DNA of 64,000 nt from Clostridium sp. Marseille-P299 (GCF_900078195.1 NZ_FJVE01000007.1:1612001-1676000); one strand, 5' to 3'. Positions 8,732 through 17,887 are shown, counted from the first letter of the stretch. Notes: generated by a model not told the origin, from the letters alone. A program made the numbers and translations.

Positions 8732-9496
8732 ATGACAAGAAAAGAAAAACAATGGATTGCTTTGTCAATCCTCATTGCATGCCTTTTTGGTGTAACACAA
8801 AAAGCTTATGCGATGCACATTATGGAAGGGTATTTACCTTTTGGATTTTGTATTGCATGGGGGGTAATATGCTTACCATTTTTAGTAACAGGTTTCATTA
8901 GAATCAAGAAGATTATAGTAAACCAACGAAAAACTTTATTAATTTTAGCTATGGTTGGGGCTTATGCTTTTGTGCTTTCTGCATTAAAAATCCCAAGTGT
9001 TACAGGTTCCTCAAGTCATCCAACTGGAACAGGGCTGGGGGCAATATTATTTGGTCCGACGCCTATGGCTGTAATTGGAGTCATTGTACTATTATTTCAG
9101 GCTATTTTATTAGCTCATGGCGGGTTAACGACTTTAGGTGCAAATACTTTTAGTATGGCGGTTGCAGGGCCAATTGTCAGTTTTGGAATATATAAATTAT
9201 GTAGTAGATTAAAAATAAATAAACTCGTAGGAATATTTTTAGCAGCTTCAATTGGGGATTTATTTACATATTGTATGACAAGTTTTCAATTAGGTTTCGC
9301 ATATCCAAGTGAAGTCGGTGGAGTGATTGCTTCCGTTGGCAAGTTTTTAGGAATATTTGCAGCAACTCAAATTCCTTTAGCAATCATAGAAGGAATATTA
9401 ACCGTTGTGGTAGTGATTGGTTTAGAAACCTATGCAAAACCAGAATTAACGGAGTTAAAGTATTTTAAAAATTATGCCAGTTCTGTGGAACGATAA
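8732..9496 (+). CDS. cbiM: Energy-coupling-factor cobalt transporter, substrate-capture subunit
   Basis: This 254-residue membrane protein captures cobalt in the CbiMNQO ECF-type importer. An N-terminal signal-peptide-like segment (residues 1-27, ending KAYA) precedes [11 protein letters not shown]; the Met-His of this motif forms the metal-binding N-terminus in CbiM/NikM proteins. Further signatures are [18 protein letters not shown] and [19 protein letters not shown] 8732 is chosen because AAGGAGG (8719-8725) is ideally spaced; the in-frame TTG at 8645 lies inside the upstream hairpin element. Confidence 0.95.
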   Translation: MTRKEKQWIALSILIACLFGVTQKAYAMHIMEGYLPFGFCIAWGVICLPFLVTGFIRIKKIIVNQRKTLLILAMVGAYAFVLSALKIPSVTGSSSHPTGTGLGAILFGPTPMAVIGVIVLLFQAILLAHGGLTTLGANTFSMAVAGPIVSFGIYKLCSRLKINKLVGIFLAASIGDLFTYCMTSFQLGFAYPSEVGGVIASVGKFLGIFAATQIPLAIIEGILTVVVVIGLETYAKPELTELKYFKNYASSVER

Positions 9497-9507
9497 TGGA
9501 GGTTCGT

Positions 9508-9792
9508 ATGCAAAAAAGAGGGAAACTAGTTCTTATATTATTAGTTTTATGTGTAATGATTACAGTGATACCATTGATTTTAATTAAAGACTCAGAGTTT
9601 GGAGGTGCTGATGGAGCAGCAGAAGAAATAATAACTGAAATTAAGCCAGACTATGAACCATGGGCAGCGAGTTTGATCGCGCCCCCTGGAGGAGAAACTG
9701 AAAGTTTACTGTTTTGTTTACAAGCAGGAATCGGTTGTATTATACTAGGATATGGTTTTGGATACTTAGTAGCTAGGAAAAAATATGCATAA
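9508..9792 (+). CDS. cbiN: ECF cobalt transporter subunit CbiN
   Basis: This 94-residue protein has a hydrophobic segment at each end. Between them is the family stretch EFGGADGAAEEI and, further on, DYEPWAASLIAPPGGETES. CbiN assists metal loading of CbiM. ATG 9508 is preferred over ATG 9496 because the GGAGG (9497-9501) lies between them with suitable spacing for the second. It overlaps cbiQ by 8 nt. Confidence 0.93.
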   Translation: MQKRGKLVLILLVLCVMITVIPLILIKDSEFGGADGAAEEIITEIKPDYEPWAASLIAPPGGETESLLFCLQAGIGCIILGYGFGYLVARKKYA

Positions 9793-10570
9793 TCATATGC
9801 TTCATATTGACACAATAGCGCAAAACTCCAAATTAAATAATGTAAATCCAGGGTTAAAGATTGGTGTTGGTATTTTATCATTGATTTTGTGTGTTTTATC
9901 AGAAGCTTGGGTATTTCATATAATGATTGCCGTCATTATGATGATTACTGTGATAAGATACTCACATCTTAAAATTAATAATTACATCAGATTGTTATTA
10001 GTACCATCCCTATTTATACTGTTAAGTGGTATTGCAATATTGATTCTATTTTCTCCTGTAAAACTCGGTTTTTTAGATATCCCCTTTGCAGGTTGGTATT
10101 TATCAATTACTGTAAACTCACTTAGTAAAACATTAATAGTAATCATAAGAGCATACGCATCCATAACCTGCTTATTTATGATTAGTTTAACAACACCAAT
10201 GTCAGACATCATACATGTATGTAGACAAATCAAAATACCTGAAATTATAATAGAATTAATGTATCTTATCTACCGATTTATAATGATATTATTCGATGCC
10301 CACAGTAAAATGACGATAGCAGCGGATAGCAGGCTAGGATATATAAATCTTAAAAATACTTATATTTCGATGAAAGGGATTGCTATGAATTTATTATCTC
10401 TTTCCTTTCAAAAGGCATCCGTAAGTTTTGATGCTATGGAATCACGTGGGTATATCGGTAAGTTAAATTTTTATAGGGAAGATAAACCAATACATAAAAA
10501 AGAACTTATCTTATCAATTGTATATCTAATTCTTATTGGTTTTGTTTTTCTTATAGAGAGGAAATTGTAA
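9785..10570 (+). CDS. cbiQ: ECF cobalt transporter transmembrane subunit
   Basis: This 261-residue polytopic protein matches the CbiQ/EcfT family: an early VNPGLKIGVGILSL segment, several membrane spans and the coupling-helix region AADSRLGYINLKNTY, followed by a second conserved segment DAMESRGYIGKLN. EcfT proteins use such Ala-Arg-Gly motifs to contact the ATPase. It starts inside cbiN and its stop shares one base with the cbiO start (TAATG), so the four subunits are tightly coupled. Confidence 0.93.
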   Translation: MHNHMLHIDTIAQNSKLNNVNPGLKIGVGILSLILCVLSEAWVFHIMIAVIMMITVIRYSHLKINNYIRLLLVPSLFILLSGIAILILFSPVKLGFLDIPFAGWYLSITVNSLSKTLIVIIRAYASITCLFMISLTTPMSDIIHVCRQIKIPEIIIELMYLIYRFIMILFDAHSKMTIAADSRLGYINLKNTYISMKGIAMNLLSLSFQKASVSFDAMESRGYIGKLNFYREDKPIHKKELILSIVYLILIGFVFLIERKL

Positions 10571-11421
10571 TGAAGGAGTGTATATTAGAATTAAAAAATG
10601 CTTCTGTTTCCTATGATGGAGAGCATCAGGCACTGCATAATATTAATGTTAAAATTAATAAAGAGGAGCGTATTGCTGTGTTAGGAAACAACGGAGCCGG
10701 AAAATCAACCTTTTTCCTTTGTCTAAATGGGGTTTTACCACTCCAAAATGGAGAGTTAATTATAAATGAATATAAAATTAAACGCCAGAAAAAAGACTTA
10801 GCAATGCTTCGAGAAAAAGTTGGGTTTGTATTTCAAGATCCAGATAGCCAAATGATAGCTACTACCGTTGAAAGTGAAATTTCCTTTGGCTTAATGAATA
10901 GAAATTTACCTAAGGAAGAAGTAAAAAATAGAATAAATCAAATCCTTCAAGAACTTGATTTAGATAAATTAAGAAAGACAGCTCCACATTATTTAAGTGG
11001 CGGTGAGAAGAAAAGAGTCAGTATAGCCGATATTTTAGTTATGAATCCAGAGGTACTTTTGCTAGATGAGCCAACAGCCTCCTTAGATGGTAAGAATATT
11101 AGAGTATTTGAAGAAATTTTAAAGGGGCAATCATTAAAAGGAATCACTATTCTTAGTTCCACTCATGACATTAATTTTGCTTGGAAATGGGCGAATCGCA
11201 TTTTAGTATTTCATGAGGGTGAAATAATAGCGGATGATATACCTGAAAAGATATTTGCAAATGAAGAACTTCTTGTCAAAGCTTCATTAAAAAAACCAGC
11301 TTTGTATCAGTTTACTGAGTTGATATGTAAGAAGTTTAATAAAGATTTACCTTTCATGATACCTAAGGATGAGAAACAATTAGAGGGGCTTATTACTCAA
11401 GTAAGTACAATGCATATTTAA
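10570..11421 (+). CDS. cbiO: ECF cobalt transporter ATP-binding subunit
   Basis: This 283-residue ATPase energises CbiMNQ. Walker A is GNNGAGKST, the Q-loop is VFQDPDSQM as in ECF ATPases, the signature is LSGGEKKR, Walker B is VLLLDEPTASLD, and the switch His is in STHD. The N-terminal motif VSYDGEHQALHNINVKI is typical of CbiO. It ends the riboswitch-controlled operon; no strong terminator follows directly. Confidence 0.94.
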   Translation: MKECILELKNASVSYDGEHQALHNINVKINKEERIAVLGNNGAGKSTFFLCLNGVLPLQNGELIINEYKIKRQKKDLAMLREKVGFVFQDPDSQMIATTVESEISFGLMNRNLPKEEVKNRINQILQELDLDKLRKTAPHYLSGGEKKRVSIADILVMNPEVLLLDEPTASLDGKNIRVFEEILKGQSLKGITILSSTHDINFAWKWANRILVFHEGEIIADDIPEKIFANEELLVKASLKKPALYQFTELICKKFNKDLPFMIPKDEKQLEGLITQVSTMHI

Positions 11422-11543
11422 CATAAAGAGACTGGAAATAGGATATAATTAGATTCTCTTTTGAGCTTTGTTACAGACTATATAAAAGATAAATCAGTTG
11501 AGGATAAATTGAACAGATAAATTTAATAGATAAAGAAAATAGG

Positions 11544-11621
11544 AAAAATAGATAAATAGTATAGTAAAATAAAATTTAAAAAATAGATAAATAGAATAGC
11601 AAAATAAAATTTTAAAAATAG
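11544..11621 (+). repeat. 35-bp tandem repeat (about 2.2 copies)
   Basis: Two 35-bp units at 11544-11578 and 11579-11613 differ at three positions, and a third begins with AAAAATAG (11614-11621). They are pure A/T/G-rich sequence between cbiO and cbiK. No coding potential is seen. Confidence 0.75.
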
Positions 11622-11626
11622 AAAGG

Positions 11627-11668
11627 GCTGCCATTTCTTAAATGTAATCCCTTTATAAGTGGCAGTTG
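11627..11668 (+). promoter_or_regulatory. Hairpin just upstream of the cbiK start
   Basis: GCTGCCA at about 11627 pairs with TGGCAGT at about 11660, with three more pairs extending the stem. AAAGGG just before it is the only Shine-Dalgarno-like sequence upstream of cbiK. Folding would bring that AAAGGG closer to the start codon at 11683; a role in translation control is inference. Confidence 0.4.
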
Positions 11669-11682
11669 TATTTAGTTTGAAA

Positions 11683-12444
11683 ATGAAAGATCATGGAATA
11701 TTAATTGTAAGTTTTGGGACAACAAATAAAAATGCAGAAGAAAAAAGTATATTAGCTTTAGAGAAGTATATAAGAGAGCGCTATCATAATAGTATGATCC
11801 TTCATGCATACACAAGTACTATCATACGAAAAATTATGAAAAAACGTGGTGAAACTATTCTTAGCATAGAAGAAGCCTTGGATATCCTAAAGGAGAATGG
11901 TATAAGAGAAGTATCCATACTCCCAACACATCTTATATATGGTGAGGAATATGAAAAAATCCAAGGAATGGTTGATAAGTATAGATTACTGTTTGAAGAC
12001 ATAAGATTAGGAGCTCCGTTACTTAAAGATGCAGAGGATATAAAAACCATTGCAAACATTTTACATACGGAGTATCCTATGGAGGAGGATGAATGTCTTG
12101 TATTAATGGGGCATGGGACGGAGCATTTTTGTAATACAGTTTATGCGGCAATGGAATATACTTGTCATGAACAAGGATATAAAAATATGTTTGTTGGAAC
12201 AATAGAGGCATATCCTGAATTAGATGTTGTTATTAAAAAGGTGAAAGAAAACAATTATAAAAAGGCTACATTAATACCATTTATGTTTGTAGCAGGTGAT
12301 CATGCGATAAATGATATGGCTGGCGAAAAAGAAACTAGTTGGGTAAATCAATTGATTAAAAATGGTATTGAAACTACGACAGTGCTTAAAGGACTCGGGG
12401 AATACGAGAGAATAAAAGAGTTATATTGTAAACATATTGTGTAA
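11683..12444 (+). CDS. cbiK: Sirohydrochlorin cobaltochelatase
   Basis: This protein of about 253 residues inserts Co2+ into sirohydrochlorin, the entry step of anaerobic B12 synthesis. The start GILIVSFGTTNKNAEEK, the motif LMGHGTEH with catalytic His, and AGDHAINDMAGE with the second metal-ligand His match class II CbiK chelatases. The start is uncertain: ATG 11683 gives the family N-terminus, but no clear Shine-Dalgarno sequence precedes it; GTG 11659 in the same frame lies in a hairpin. Its location next to cbiMNQO agrees with direct use of imported cobalt. Confidence 0.9.
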   Translation: MKDHGILIVSFGTTNKNAEEKSILALEKYIRERYHNSMILHAYTSTIIRKIMKKRGETILSIEEALDILKENGIREVSILPTHLIYGEEYEKIQGMVDKYRLLFEDIRLGAPLLKDAEDIKTIANILHTEYPMEEDECLVLMGHGTEHFCNTVYAAMEYTCHEQGYKNMFVGTIEAYPELDVVIKKVKENNYKKATLIPFMFVAGDHAINDMAGEKETSWVNQLIKNGIETTTVLKGLGEYERIKELYCKHIV

Positions 12445-12568
12445 TATAGATTTTCAATACTATAAATAAGACTTTAATAAAGATCTTAATAAAGATTTTA
12501 CTAAAGATTATAATTAGAGTTGCGATATTATCAGTAACAAAATACGTTTTTTCTAAAATAAATTCTAT

Positions 12569-12615
12569 AATCACCATCTATTTCGAATAAATACGTTGTA
12601 GATGGTGATTTTTAT
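12569..12615 (+). terminator. Intrinsic terminator after cbiK
   Basis: AATCACCATCTA (12569-12580) pairs perfectly over 12 bp with TAGATGGTGATT (12599-12610), followed by TTTTAT. It separates the cobalamin block from the oxidoreductase gene. Confidence 0.8.
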
Positions 12616-12689
12616 AGTATAATTATAGTTGACAATTATTTAATCTAATTACGAAAAAAGGTCGATAAAGTACCAGAATTGAGGATATT

Positions 12690-13649
12690 ATGAAACAAAT
12701 AACATGGGGAATGATTGGTTGCGGAGACGTAACAGAAATTAAAAATGGACCGGGTCTCTACCTTGCAAAAAATTCATGTTTAAAAGGAATTACGAATCGA
12801 ACAATTTCAAAAGCAGAAGAATGGGTGAAACGTCATAATCATGGAATTGTATATCAATCAGTGGACGAGCTATTAGCAGACGATGATATTGATATTGTAT
12901 ATATAGCAGTTACTCCAGATAAGCATATGGAATATGCACTTGCTTGTGCGAAGGCTGGTAAGCATTGCTTGATTGAAAAACCTTTAGCGATGAATTATGA
13001 ACAAGGGTTAGAAATTAAGAAGGCATTCGAAGATGCTGGCAAGAAAGCGTTTGTTGCTTTTTACAGAAGGTCACTGAATAAATTCCAAAAGGTAAAACAG
13101 TTGATGGAAGGTGGCAGAATAGGTAAAGTAGAAGCAATTAATGTGATAAGATATGTTCCTGCATTAAAAGATAAAGAGCAATGGAGAATGAAAGAATGTA
13201 TTTCAGGAGGTAATATTTTTACAGAAACCGATATCCATACACTAGATTTTATTGATTATATCATGGGTGAAATAGAAGAGTTTCAGTATACGAAACATAT
13301 TTCAAATAAAGAGAATCATTCTTTTGATTCCTTATCCCTTAATTTAAAATTTAAAAATGGATGTATTGGATCTGGGATGTGGCTATATAACTGTGAAAAA
13401 AGTTTAGATCGTTTTGAAATCATTGGTAGAGAAGGTATTTTGCAATTCCAAGTGTTTAATGGCGCGTCACCAATCTTAGTCATTGATAACAATGGAACAG
13501 AAACTATAGTTGTAGAAGATTCAGCTCATGTTGGACTTAATATGCAGCAGCTGATTGTAGATGAACTAAATGGTTGTGGCAGTTTTCCAGCTACGATTGA
13601 ATCATCACTTAGAAGTTTATATATTGCGGATACAATATATCGAAAATAA
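12690..13649 (+). CDS. Gfo/Idh/MocA-family NAD(P)-dependent oxidoreductase
   Basis: This 319-residue protein has an N-terminal Rossmann domain (WGMIGCGDVTEIKNGPG) and the family signature CLIEKPLAMNYEQ, in which Lys of EKP is the usual catalytic/NAD-contact residue. The C-terminal alpha/beta domain includes GGNIFTETDIHTLDFIDYI. Members oxidise or reduce sugars, inositols or related polyols. The substrate cannot be told from sequence. GAGG lies upstream of the ATG. It sits alone between the cobalamin block and rimM. Confidence 0.88.
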   Translation: MKQITWGMIGCGDVTEIKNGPGLYLAKNSCLKGITNRTISKAEEWVKRHNHGIVYQSVDELLADDDIDIVYIAVTPDKHMEYALACAKAGKHCLIEKPLAMNYEQGLEIKKAFEDAGKKAFVAFYRRSLNKFQKVKQLMEGGRIGKVEAINVIRYVPALKDKEQWRMKECISGGNIFTETDIHTLDFIDYIMGEIEEFQYTKHISNKENHSFDSLSLNLKFKNGCIGSGMWLYNCEKSLDRFEIIGREGILQFQVFNGASPILVIDNNGTETIVVEDSAHVGLNMQQLIVDELNGCGSFPATIESSLRSLYIADTIYRK

Positions 13650-13658
13650 AAGGGCGAC

Positions 13659-13687
13659 TTTACAGATACTAAAATAAATAATATAAT
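13659..13687 (+). promoter_or_regulatory. Sigma-A promoter for rimM-trmD
   Basis: TTTACA (13659-13664), a 17-nt spacer and TATAAT (13682-13687), 32 nt before the rimM ATG. A dedicated promoter fits the separation of rimM from its usual upstream neighbour rpsP. Confidence 0.65.
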
Positions 13688-13718
13688 AAACAACGAACGA
13701 AACGAAAGGAAAAAAGCA

Positions 13719-14228
13719 ATGGAAAAATTATTAAGAGTTGGTGTTATTTCCTCTACTCATGGTGTAAGAGGGGAAGTAAAAGTATTTCCAACAACAGACG
13801 ATTTAGAACGTTTTAAGGACCTAAAACAGGTTATATTAGATACAGGGAAAGAAATGAAAGAACTTGAAGTGACAGGCGTGAAGTTTTTTAAACAATTCGC
13901 TATCTTAAAGTTCAAAGGAATCGATAATATCAATGACATTGAAAAATATAAAGGAAAAGACTTGCTTGTGACACGTGAAAATGCAGTTGATTTAGATGAA
14001 GGAGAATTCTTTATATGTGATTTAATTGACTGTACTGCTGTGAATGAATCCGGTGAAGTACTTGGTACTTTAACAGAAGTTTTGCAAACGGGCGCAAATG
14101 ATGTATTTGTTATTAAAAAAGAAAATGGAAAAGAATTATTAATTCCATATATTAAAGATTGCGTGTTAGATGTTAACATAGAAGAAAAGAAGATAACTGT
14201 TCATGTTTTAGACGGACTTGATAGTTAA
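13719..14228 (+). CDS. rimM: 16S rRNA processing factor RimM
   Basis: This 169-residue protein has the N-terminal RimM beta-barrel ([22 protein letters not shown]) and the C-terminal PRC-barrel domain ([33 protein letters not shown]). RimM binds ribosomal protein S19 and helps mature the 30S head. It has its own promoter candidate and precedes trmD, the usual order in Firmicutes, although rpsP and the KH-domain gene are absent upstream here. Confidence 0.96.
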   Translation: MEKLLRVGVISSTHGVRGEVKVFPTTDDLERFKDLKQVILDTGKEMKELEVTGVKFFKQFAILKFKGIDNINDIEKYKGKDLLVTRENAVDLDEGEFFICDLIDCTAVNESGEVLGTLTEVLQTGANDVFVIKKENGKELLIPYIKDCVLDVNIEEKKITVHVLDGLDS

Positions 14229-14314
14229 TTATTAAAATTAAAGGGATATCATATAAATAATAGTTTGACTAGTTTGAAGGTGTGATATTTTAAAATAGAA
14301 AGAGGTTTGGATAC

Positions 14315-15091
14315 ATGAATTATCATGTAATGACATTGTTCCCAGATATGATTAATCAAGCGCTTGATACGAGTATTATGGGAAGAGCGATGGAAAAAGG
14401 CTTGATTCATTTAAATACAATTAATATAAGAGACTTTTCTGAAAATAAACATAATCGAGTGGATGATTATCCTTACGGCGGGGGAGCAGGAATGGTAATG
14501 GCTGCAGGCCCTGTTTATCGAACATATCAACATGTGATGAAACAAATCAATGATAGACAGGATGCTGTAAAAGATGAAACAGTGAAAAAGCAACCAAGAG
14601 TTGTATATGTAACGCCTCAAGGAAAGTTATTTCATCAGACTATGGCAGAAGAATATGCAAAAGAAGAGGACATAATATTCTTATGCGGACATTATGAAGG
14701 AATTGATGAACGGGTTCTTGATATGATTGTAACAGATTATGTCTCCATTGGTGATTATGTTTTAACAGGTGGTGAACTTCCTGTTATGGTTATGATCGAT
14801 GCAATTTCAAGATTAATACCTGGAGTATTAAATAATGAGACTTCTGCAGAATTTGAAAGTTTACAGGATAACTTATTAGAATATCCACAATATACGCGTC
14901 CAGAAACTTTTATGGATCAAAAGGTGCCTGAAGTATTGTTATCTGGACATCATGCGAAGATAGAGGCTTGGCGACGAGAACAATCTATTATTCGGACCTT
15001 AAAGAATCGCCCAGAATTATTAGCTGATGCTGTATTATCGAAAAAAGAAAAAGCGTTTTTAGAACAGCTGTTAAAGGAAGAAAAGTACTAA
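14315..15091 (+). CDS. trmD: tRNA (guanine-N1)-methyltransferase
   Basis: This 258-residue SPOUT methyltransferase makes m1G37 in tRNAs reading CNN codons, preventing +1 frameshifting. Signatures are MTLFPDMINQALDTSIMGRA, DDYPYGGGAGMVM, LCGHYEGIDERV and GDYVLTGGELPVMVMID, which includes the knot residues binding SAM. GAAAGAGG precedes the ATG. A strong terminator follows, so rimM-trmD is a short transcription unit here. Confidence 0.97.
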   Translation: MNYHVMTLFPDMINQALDTSIMGRAMEKGLIHLNTINIRDFSENKHNRVDDYPYGGGAGMVMAAGPVYRTYQHVMKQINDRQDAVKDETVKKQPRVVYVTPQGKLFHQTMAEEYAKEEDIIFLCGHYEGIDERVLDMIVTDYVSIGDYVLTGGELPVMVMIDAISRLIPGVLNNETSAEFESLQDNLLEYPQYTRPETFMDQKVPEVLLSGHHAKIEAWRREQSIIRTLKNRPELLADAVLSKKEKAFLEQLLKEEKY

Positions 15092-15120
15092 GTGGAGTTT
15101 AGTTAATTCTAAAAAAACAC

Positions 15121-15167
15121 AAAAAATCATGGTTAAGATCAATCTTATCTTAGCCATGATTTTTTTT
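15121..15167 (+). terminator. Intrinsic terminator after trmD
   Basis: TCATGGTTAAGAT (15127-15139) pairs with ATCTTAGCCATGA (15147-15159), flanked by A and T tracts that extend the stem. It ends in at least seven T. Confidence 0.88.
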
Positions 15168-15464
15168 CGTTCATTTACTATAAAATCATTTAATTTAATA
15201 ATCATAAGAATAAAAATGCATAAAAATTAATGCTTTATAATAATTAATGCTAAAATATAACAAAATATGAGTAAATATATAGATAAATATACAATATATT
15301 AGTTGTAAATGTAAGAAAAATAAAATTTATAGAAAATATAGTTTATATAAATCTTATGATAAATATTATCAATAACAAGAAATGAATTTTTATAAATTAA
15401 AATCAACATTAAAGTCGATTAAGTTGCTTATATACAGTAGATTAAAAATAATCAATTTATAATT
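15168..15464. other. Extremely AT-rich non-coding stretch
   Basis: About 300 bases with very few G or C, no usable frame on either strand, no recognisable RNA gene. It may act as an UP-like or intrinsically curved region upstream of the peptide-importer promoter, but nothing specific can be assigned. Confidence 0.6.
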
Positions 15465-15481
15465 ATACATGATTCATGTAT
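15465..15481. promoter_or_regulatory. Palindromic operator candidate upstream of the opp promoter
   Basis: ATACATGATTCATGTAT is a perfect inverted repeat, 8 bp per arm around one central T. It ends 46 bp before the -35 box of the peptide-importer promoter, a location suited to an activator or repressor dimer. No regulator is identified. Confidence 0.4.
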
Positions 15482-15527
15482 CTCTATCCAAATTATACAC
15501 AGAAAAGAAAAAATATACAAAAAAAGA

Positions 15528-15556
15528 TTGACAATCATAACCAAAAAACTTAAAAT
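15528..15556 (+). promoter_or_regulatory. Sigma-A promoter of the peptide-importer operon
   Basis: TTGACA (15528-15533), exactly 17 nt, TAAAAT (15551-15556). The predicted start near 15563 leaves a leader of about 255 nt that contains a terminator-like hairpin at 15626. Confidence 0.75.
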
Positions 15557-15625
15557 ACATATATCTAGCATTGTTTAATACACTAAAGTATTGATTCATT
15601 AAATAATTGAAGAATAAAACGATGT

Positions 15626-15655
15626 ACTTACTTTACGTGTGAAGTAAGTTTTTTC
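15626..15655 (+). terminator. Terminator-like hairpin in the opp leader (possible attenuator)
   Basis: ACTTACTT (15626-15633), an 8-nt loop, AAGTAAGT (15642-15649), then TTTTTC. It lies between the promoter at 15528 and the first importer gene at 15818. It would either attenuate the operon or end a small RNA of about 90 nt. Confidence 0.6.
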
Positions 15656-15817
15656 TAAATTTAATTAATATCATATGATTTACTTAAATACTGCTGGAAG
15701 TAAGATTTTATTACTTTATGTGATAGGAATAAAAAGTGCAAAAGAAAAACTCTTTAGCACAGTTGTTTACAGCATTTCTTGTTGTAATCATCGAATTAAT
15801 GTTTTGGAGGGAAAGAG

Positions 15818-16744
15818 ATGGGAAAATATCTAATTAAAAGAATAGGTGCTGCTATCTTTACAATATTTGTTGCTGCAACTATTACATTTTTCATTATGCA
15901 CTTTGTGCCAGGTGATCCATTTATGTCAGAAAAGGCAACAACACCTGAGGTAAAGGAGGCACTCTACGCAAAGTATGGATTAGATAAACCACTAATTGTA
16001 CAATATTTTAATTATATGAAAAACCTTTTAAAAGGTGATTTCGGTATCAGCTATAAGCTTTCGAAAAACCGCCCAATTTCCGCAATTATCGGTGAATCGT
16101 TTCCTGTATCTGCAAAAGTAGGGATGTGGGCTGTTTTATTTGCAGTAACATGTGGTGTTCCACTTGGATGCGTAGCTGCACTTAGAAGATCAAAATGGCA
16201 AGATAACGCAATTCGTGTACTATCTACGATAGGAATCGCAATACCAGGTTTTGTAGTTGCAACTGGTACGATGATTCTATTTTCAGTTCAATTAAAATGG
16301 CTCCCAGCTACATGGTCAGGAAAAGCATCTAGTTATATTCTTCCTGTATTTACGCTGGGTTTTTATCCGATGTGTTACATTACCAGGTTAATGCGCTCTA
16401 GTATGTTAGACGCCATGGGGCAAGATTTTATTCGTACAGCAAAAGCAAAGGGAATGAGTGAATTTATCGTAACATTTAAACATGCACTCAAGAATTCTTT
16501 AATTCCAGTAATTACATATTTAGGACCATTGGTTGCAAGTATTTTAACTGGTGGATTTGTTGTAGAGCAAGTGTTTAACATTCCAGGTCTTGGTAGATAT
16601 TTTGTAAAAGCAATCACTGCAAGAGATTATATGGTAATCATGGGTACGACAATCTTTTTAGCTACTTTTATTATTCTAATGAATTTGGTTTGTGATCTCC
16701 TATATAAACTTGTAGATCCAAGAATTAAATTAGGAGAAGAATAA
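15818..16744 (+). CDS. oppB: Peptide ABC transporter permease, OppB/DppB type
   Basis: This 308-residue membrane protein has six predicted spans. It begins YLIKRIGAAIFTIFVAATITF, and FVPGDPF near residue 30 is the family signature. The cytoplasmic EAA loop is FIRTAKAKGMSEFIVTFKHA. It forms the channel with OppC for oligo- or dipeptide import. TTTGGAGGG precedes the ATG. Unlike the usual tight opp spacing, 132 nt separate it from oppC, and that gap holds a hairpin element. Confidence 0.93.
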   Translation: MGKYLIKRIGAAIFTIFVAATITFFIMHFVPGDPFMSEKATTPEVKEALYAKYGLDKPLIVQYFNYMKNLLKGDFGISYKLSKNRPISAIIGESFPVSAKVGMWAVLFAVTCGVPLGCVAALRRSKWQDNAIRVLSTIGIAIPGFVVATGTMILFSVQLKWLPATWSGKASSYILPVFTLGFYPMCYITRLMRSSMLDAMGQDFIRTAKAKGMSEFIVTFKHALKNSLIPVITYLGPLVASILTGGFVVEQVFNIPGLGRYFVKAITARDYMVIMGTTIFLATFIILMNLVCDLLYKLVDPRIKLGEE

Positions 16745-16790
16745 TAGAGTAGAAATCAAAGAATGTTAATTCAGCCTATATAAGGAGCTA

Positions 16791-16861
16791 GGTTGAAGAA
16801 GACATCTCAATCAGCAATAAGTACAGAGTTACTTTTGTTTTAGAATTGAACTGCCTAATGG
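16791..16861 (+). repeat. Hairpin-pair intergenic element, copy 3 (inside the opp operon)
   Basis: GGTTGA (16791-16796) pairs with TCAATC (16807-16812). AAGTA (16819-16823) pairs with TACTT (16830-16834) around CAGAGT, and TTTAG with CTAA forms a third short stem. It ends with CTGCCTAATGG (16851-16861), 10 of 11 identical to copy 2. The oppC Shine-Dalgarno sequence follows directly. The hairpins might stabilise or process the mRNA between oppB and oppC. Confidence 0.55.
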
Positions 16862-16876
16862 AACATGGAGGATACA

Positions 16877-17887
16877 ATGATATTAAAGAATACAAAATTA
16901 TTAAGTGTGCAAGTTGATGTTAGCGGAAGGGATTTTGAACCAGTTACATCAAAAGAGCAAGAAGATTTAAACGTTATGTCAGAAAACACGAGTTACTGGC
17001 AAGATGCTTGGAGAAGATTAAAGAAGAATAAGATTGCAATGGTCTCTCTCGTGGTAATAATATTATTTATTTTATTTGCGTTTATTGGACCAATGCTATC
17101 ACCTTATACATATGACCAACAATTAAGAGGAGAAAATAACTTAAAGCCATCCTTTGCACATCCTTTTGGAACGGATAACTTAGGTCGTGATTTATTGGTT
17201 CGAGTTATGTACGGTGCTAGAATCTCGATTATTATTGGTGTAGGTGCATCGATTATCGTATTGATTATTGGCTCTATATATGGAGCAATTTCAGGGTTAA
17301 TTGGTGGAGCTGTAGATAACTTTATGATGAGAATTGTTGAGCTTATCTATTCCCTTCCAGATATTTTAATTATTATATTACTTCGTCTAGTAATTGAAGA
17401 TCCCCTTAAGAAAGCATTTGATTCAGGTAAGGCTTTGGGGGGATTGCAAAAGCTAGGACCTGGTATTGTAGCTATATTTATTGTATATGGTCTTTTATAT
17501 TGGGTTGGTATGGCTAGAATCGTTCGTGGTCAAGTACTTCAATTAAAGCAAATGGAGTATGTAAATGCTGCAAAGGCTTTAGGTTCAAATAATGCACGCT
17601 TAATTAAAAAGCATTTATTACCGAACTGTATTGGCCAATTAGTTGTTACAACAATGCTTCAAATACCATCCGCTATTTTTACAGAAGCCTTTTTAAGCTT
17701 TATTGGACTTGGTGTTGCGGCTCCGATGGCTAGTTTAGGATCTTTAGCATCGGATGCACTTAATGGTATTCAAGCGTATCCATACCGCTTATATTTTCCA
17801 GCAATTGCAATTAGTATCATCATCTTAGCATTTAATTTATTTGGTGATGGTTTACGAGATGCACTTGATCCAAAGATGAAAAAGTAG
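16877..17887 (+). CDS. oppC: Peptide ABC transporter permease, OppC/DppC type
   Basis: This 336-residue protein has the OppC N-terminal domain (SYWQDAWRRLKKNKIAMVSL) before the first membrane span. A second motif, HPFGTDNLGRDLLVRVMYGAR, is diagnostic for DppC/OppC. The EAA loop is YVNAAKALGSNNARLIKKHL. ATG 16877 is chosen because GGAGG at 16867-16871 is correctly spaced; ATG 16865 overlaps that Shine-Dalgarno sequence. A roughly 40-residue hydrophilic extension precedes the usual family start. Confidence 0.93.
   Translation: MILKNTKLLSVQVDVSGRDFEPVTSKEQEDLNVMSENTSYWQDAWRRLKKNKIAMVSLVVIILFILFAFIGPMLSPYTYDQQLRGENNLKPSFAHPFGTDNLGRDLLVRVMYGARISIIIGVGASIIVLIIGSIYGAISGLIGGAVDNFMMRIVELIYSLPDILIIILLRLVIEDPLKKAFDSGKALGGLQKLGPGIVAIFIVYGLLYWVGMARIVRGQVLQLKQMEYVNAAKALGSNNARLIKKHLLPNCIGQLVVTTMLQIPSAIFTEAFLSFIGLGVAAPMASLGSLASDALNGIQAYPYRLYFPAIAISIIILAFNLFGDGLRDALDPKMKK

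Noticed and set aside
13757..14179. 140-codon minus-strand frame opposite rimM
   Set aside because: It is the antisense shadow of rimM, Ser/Phe-rich, without promoter or ribosome-binding site.
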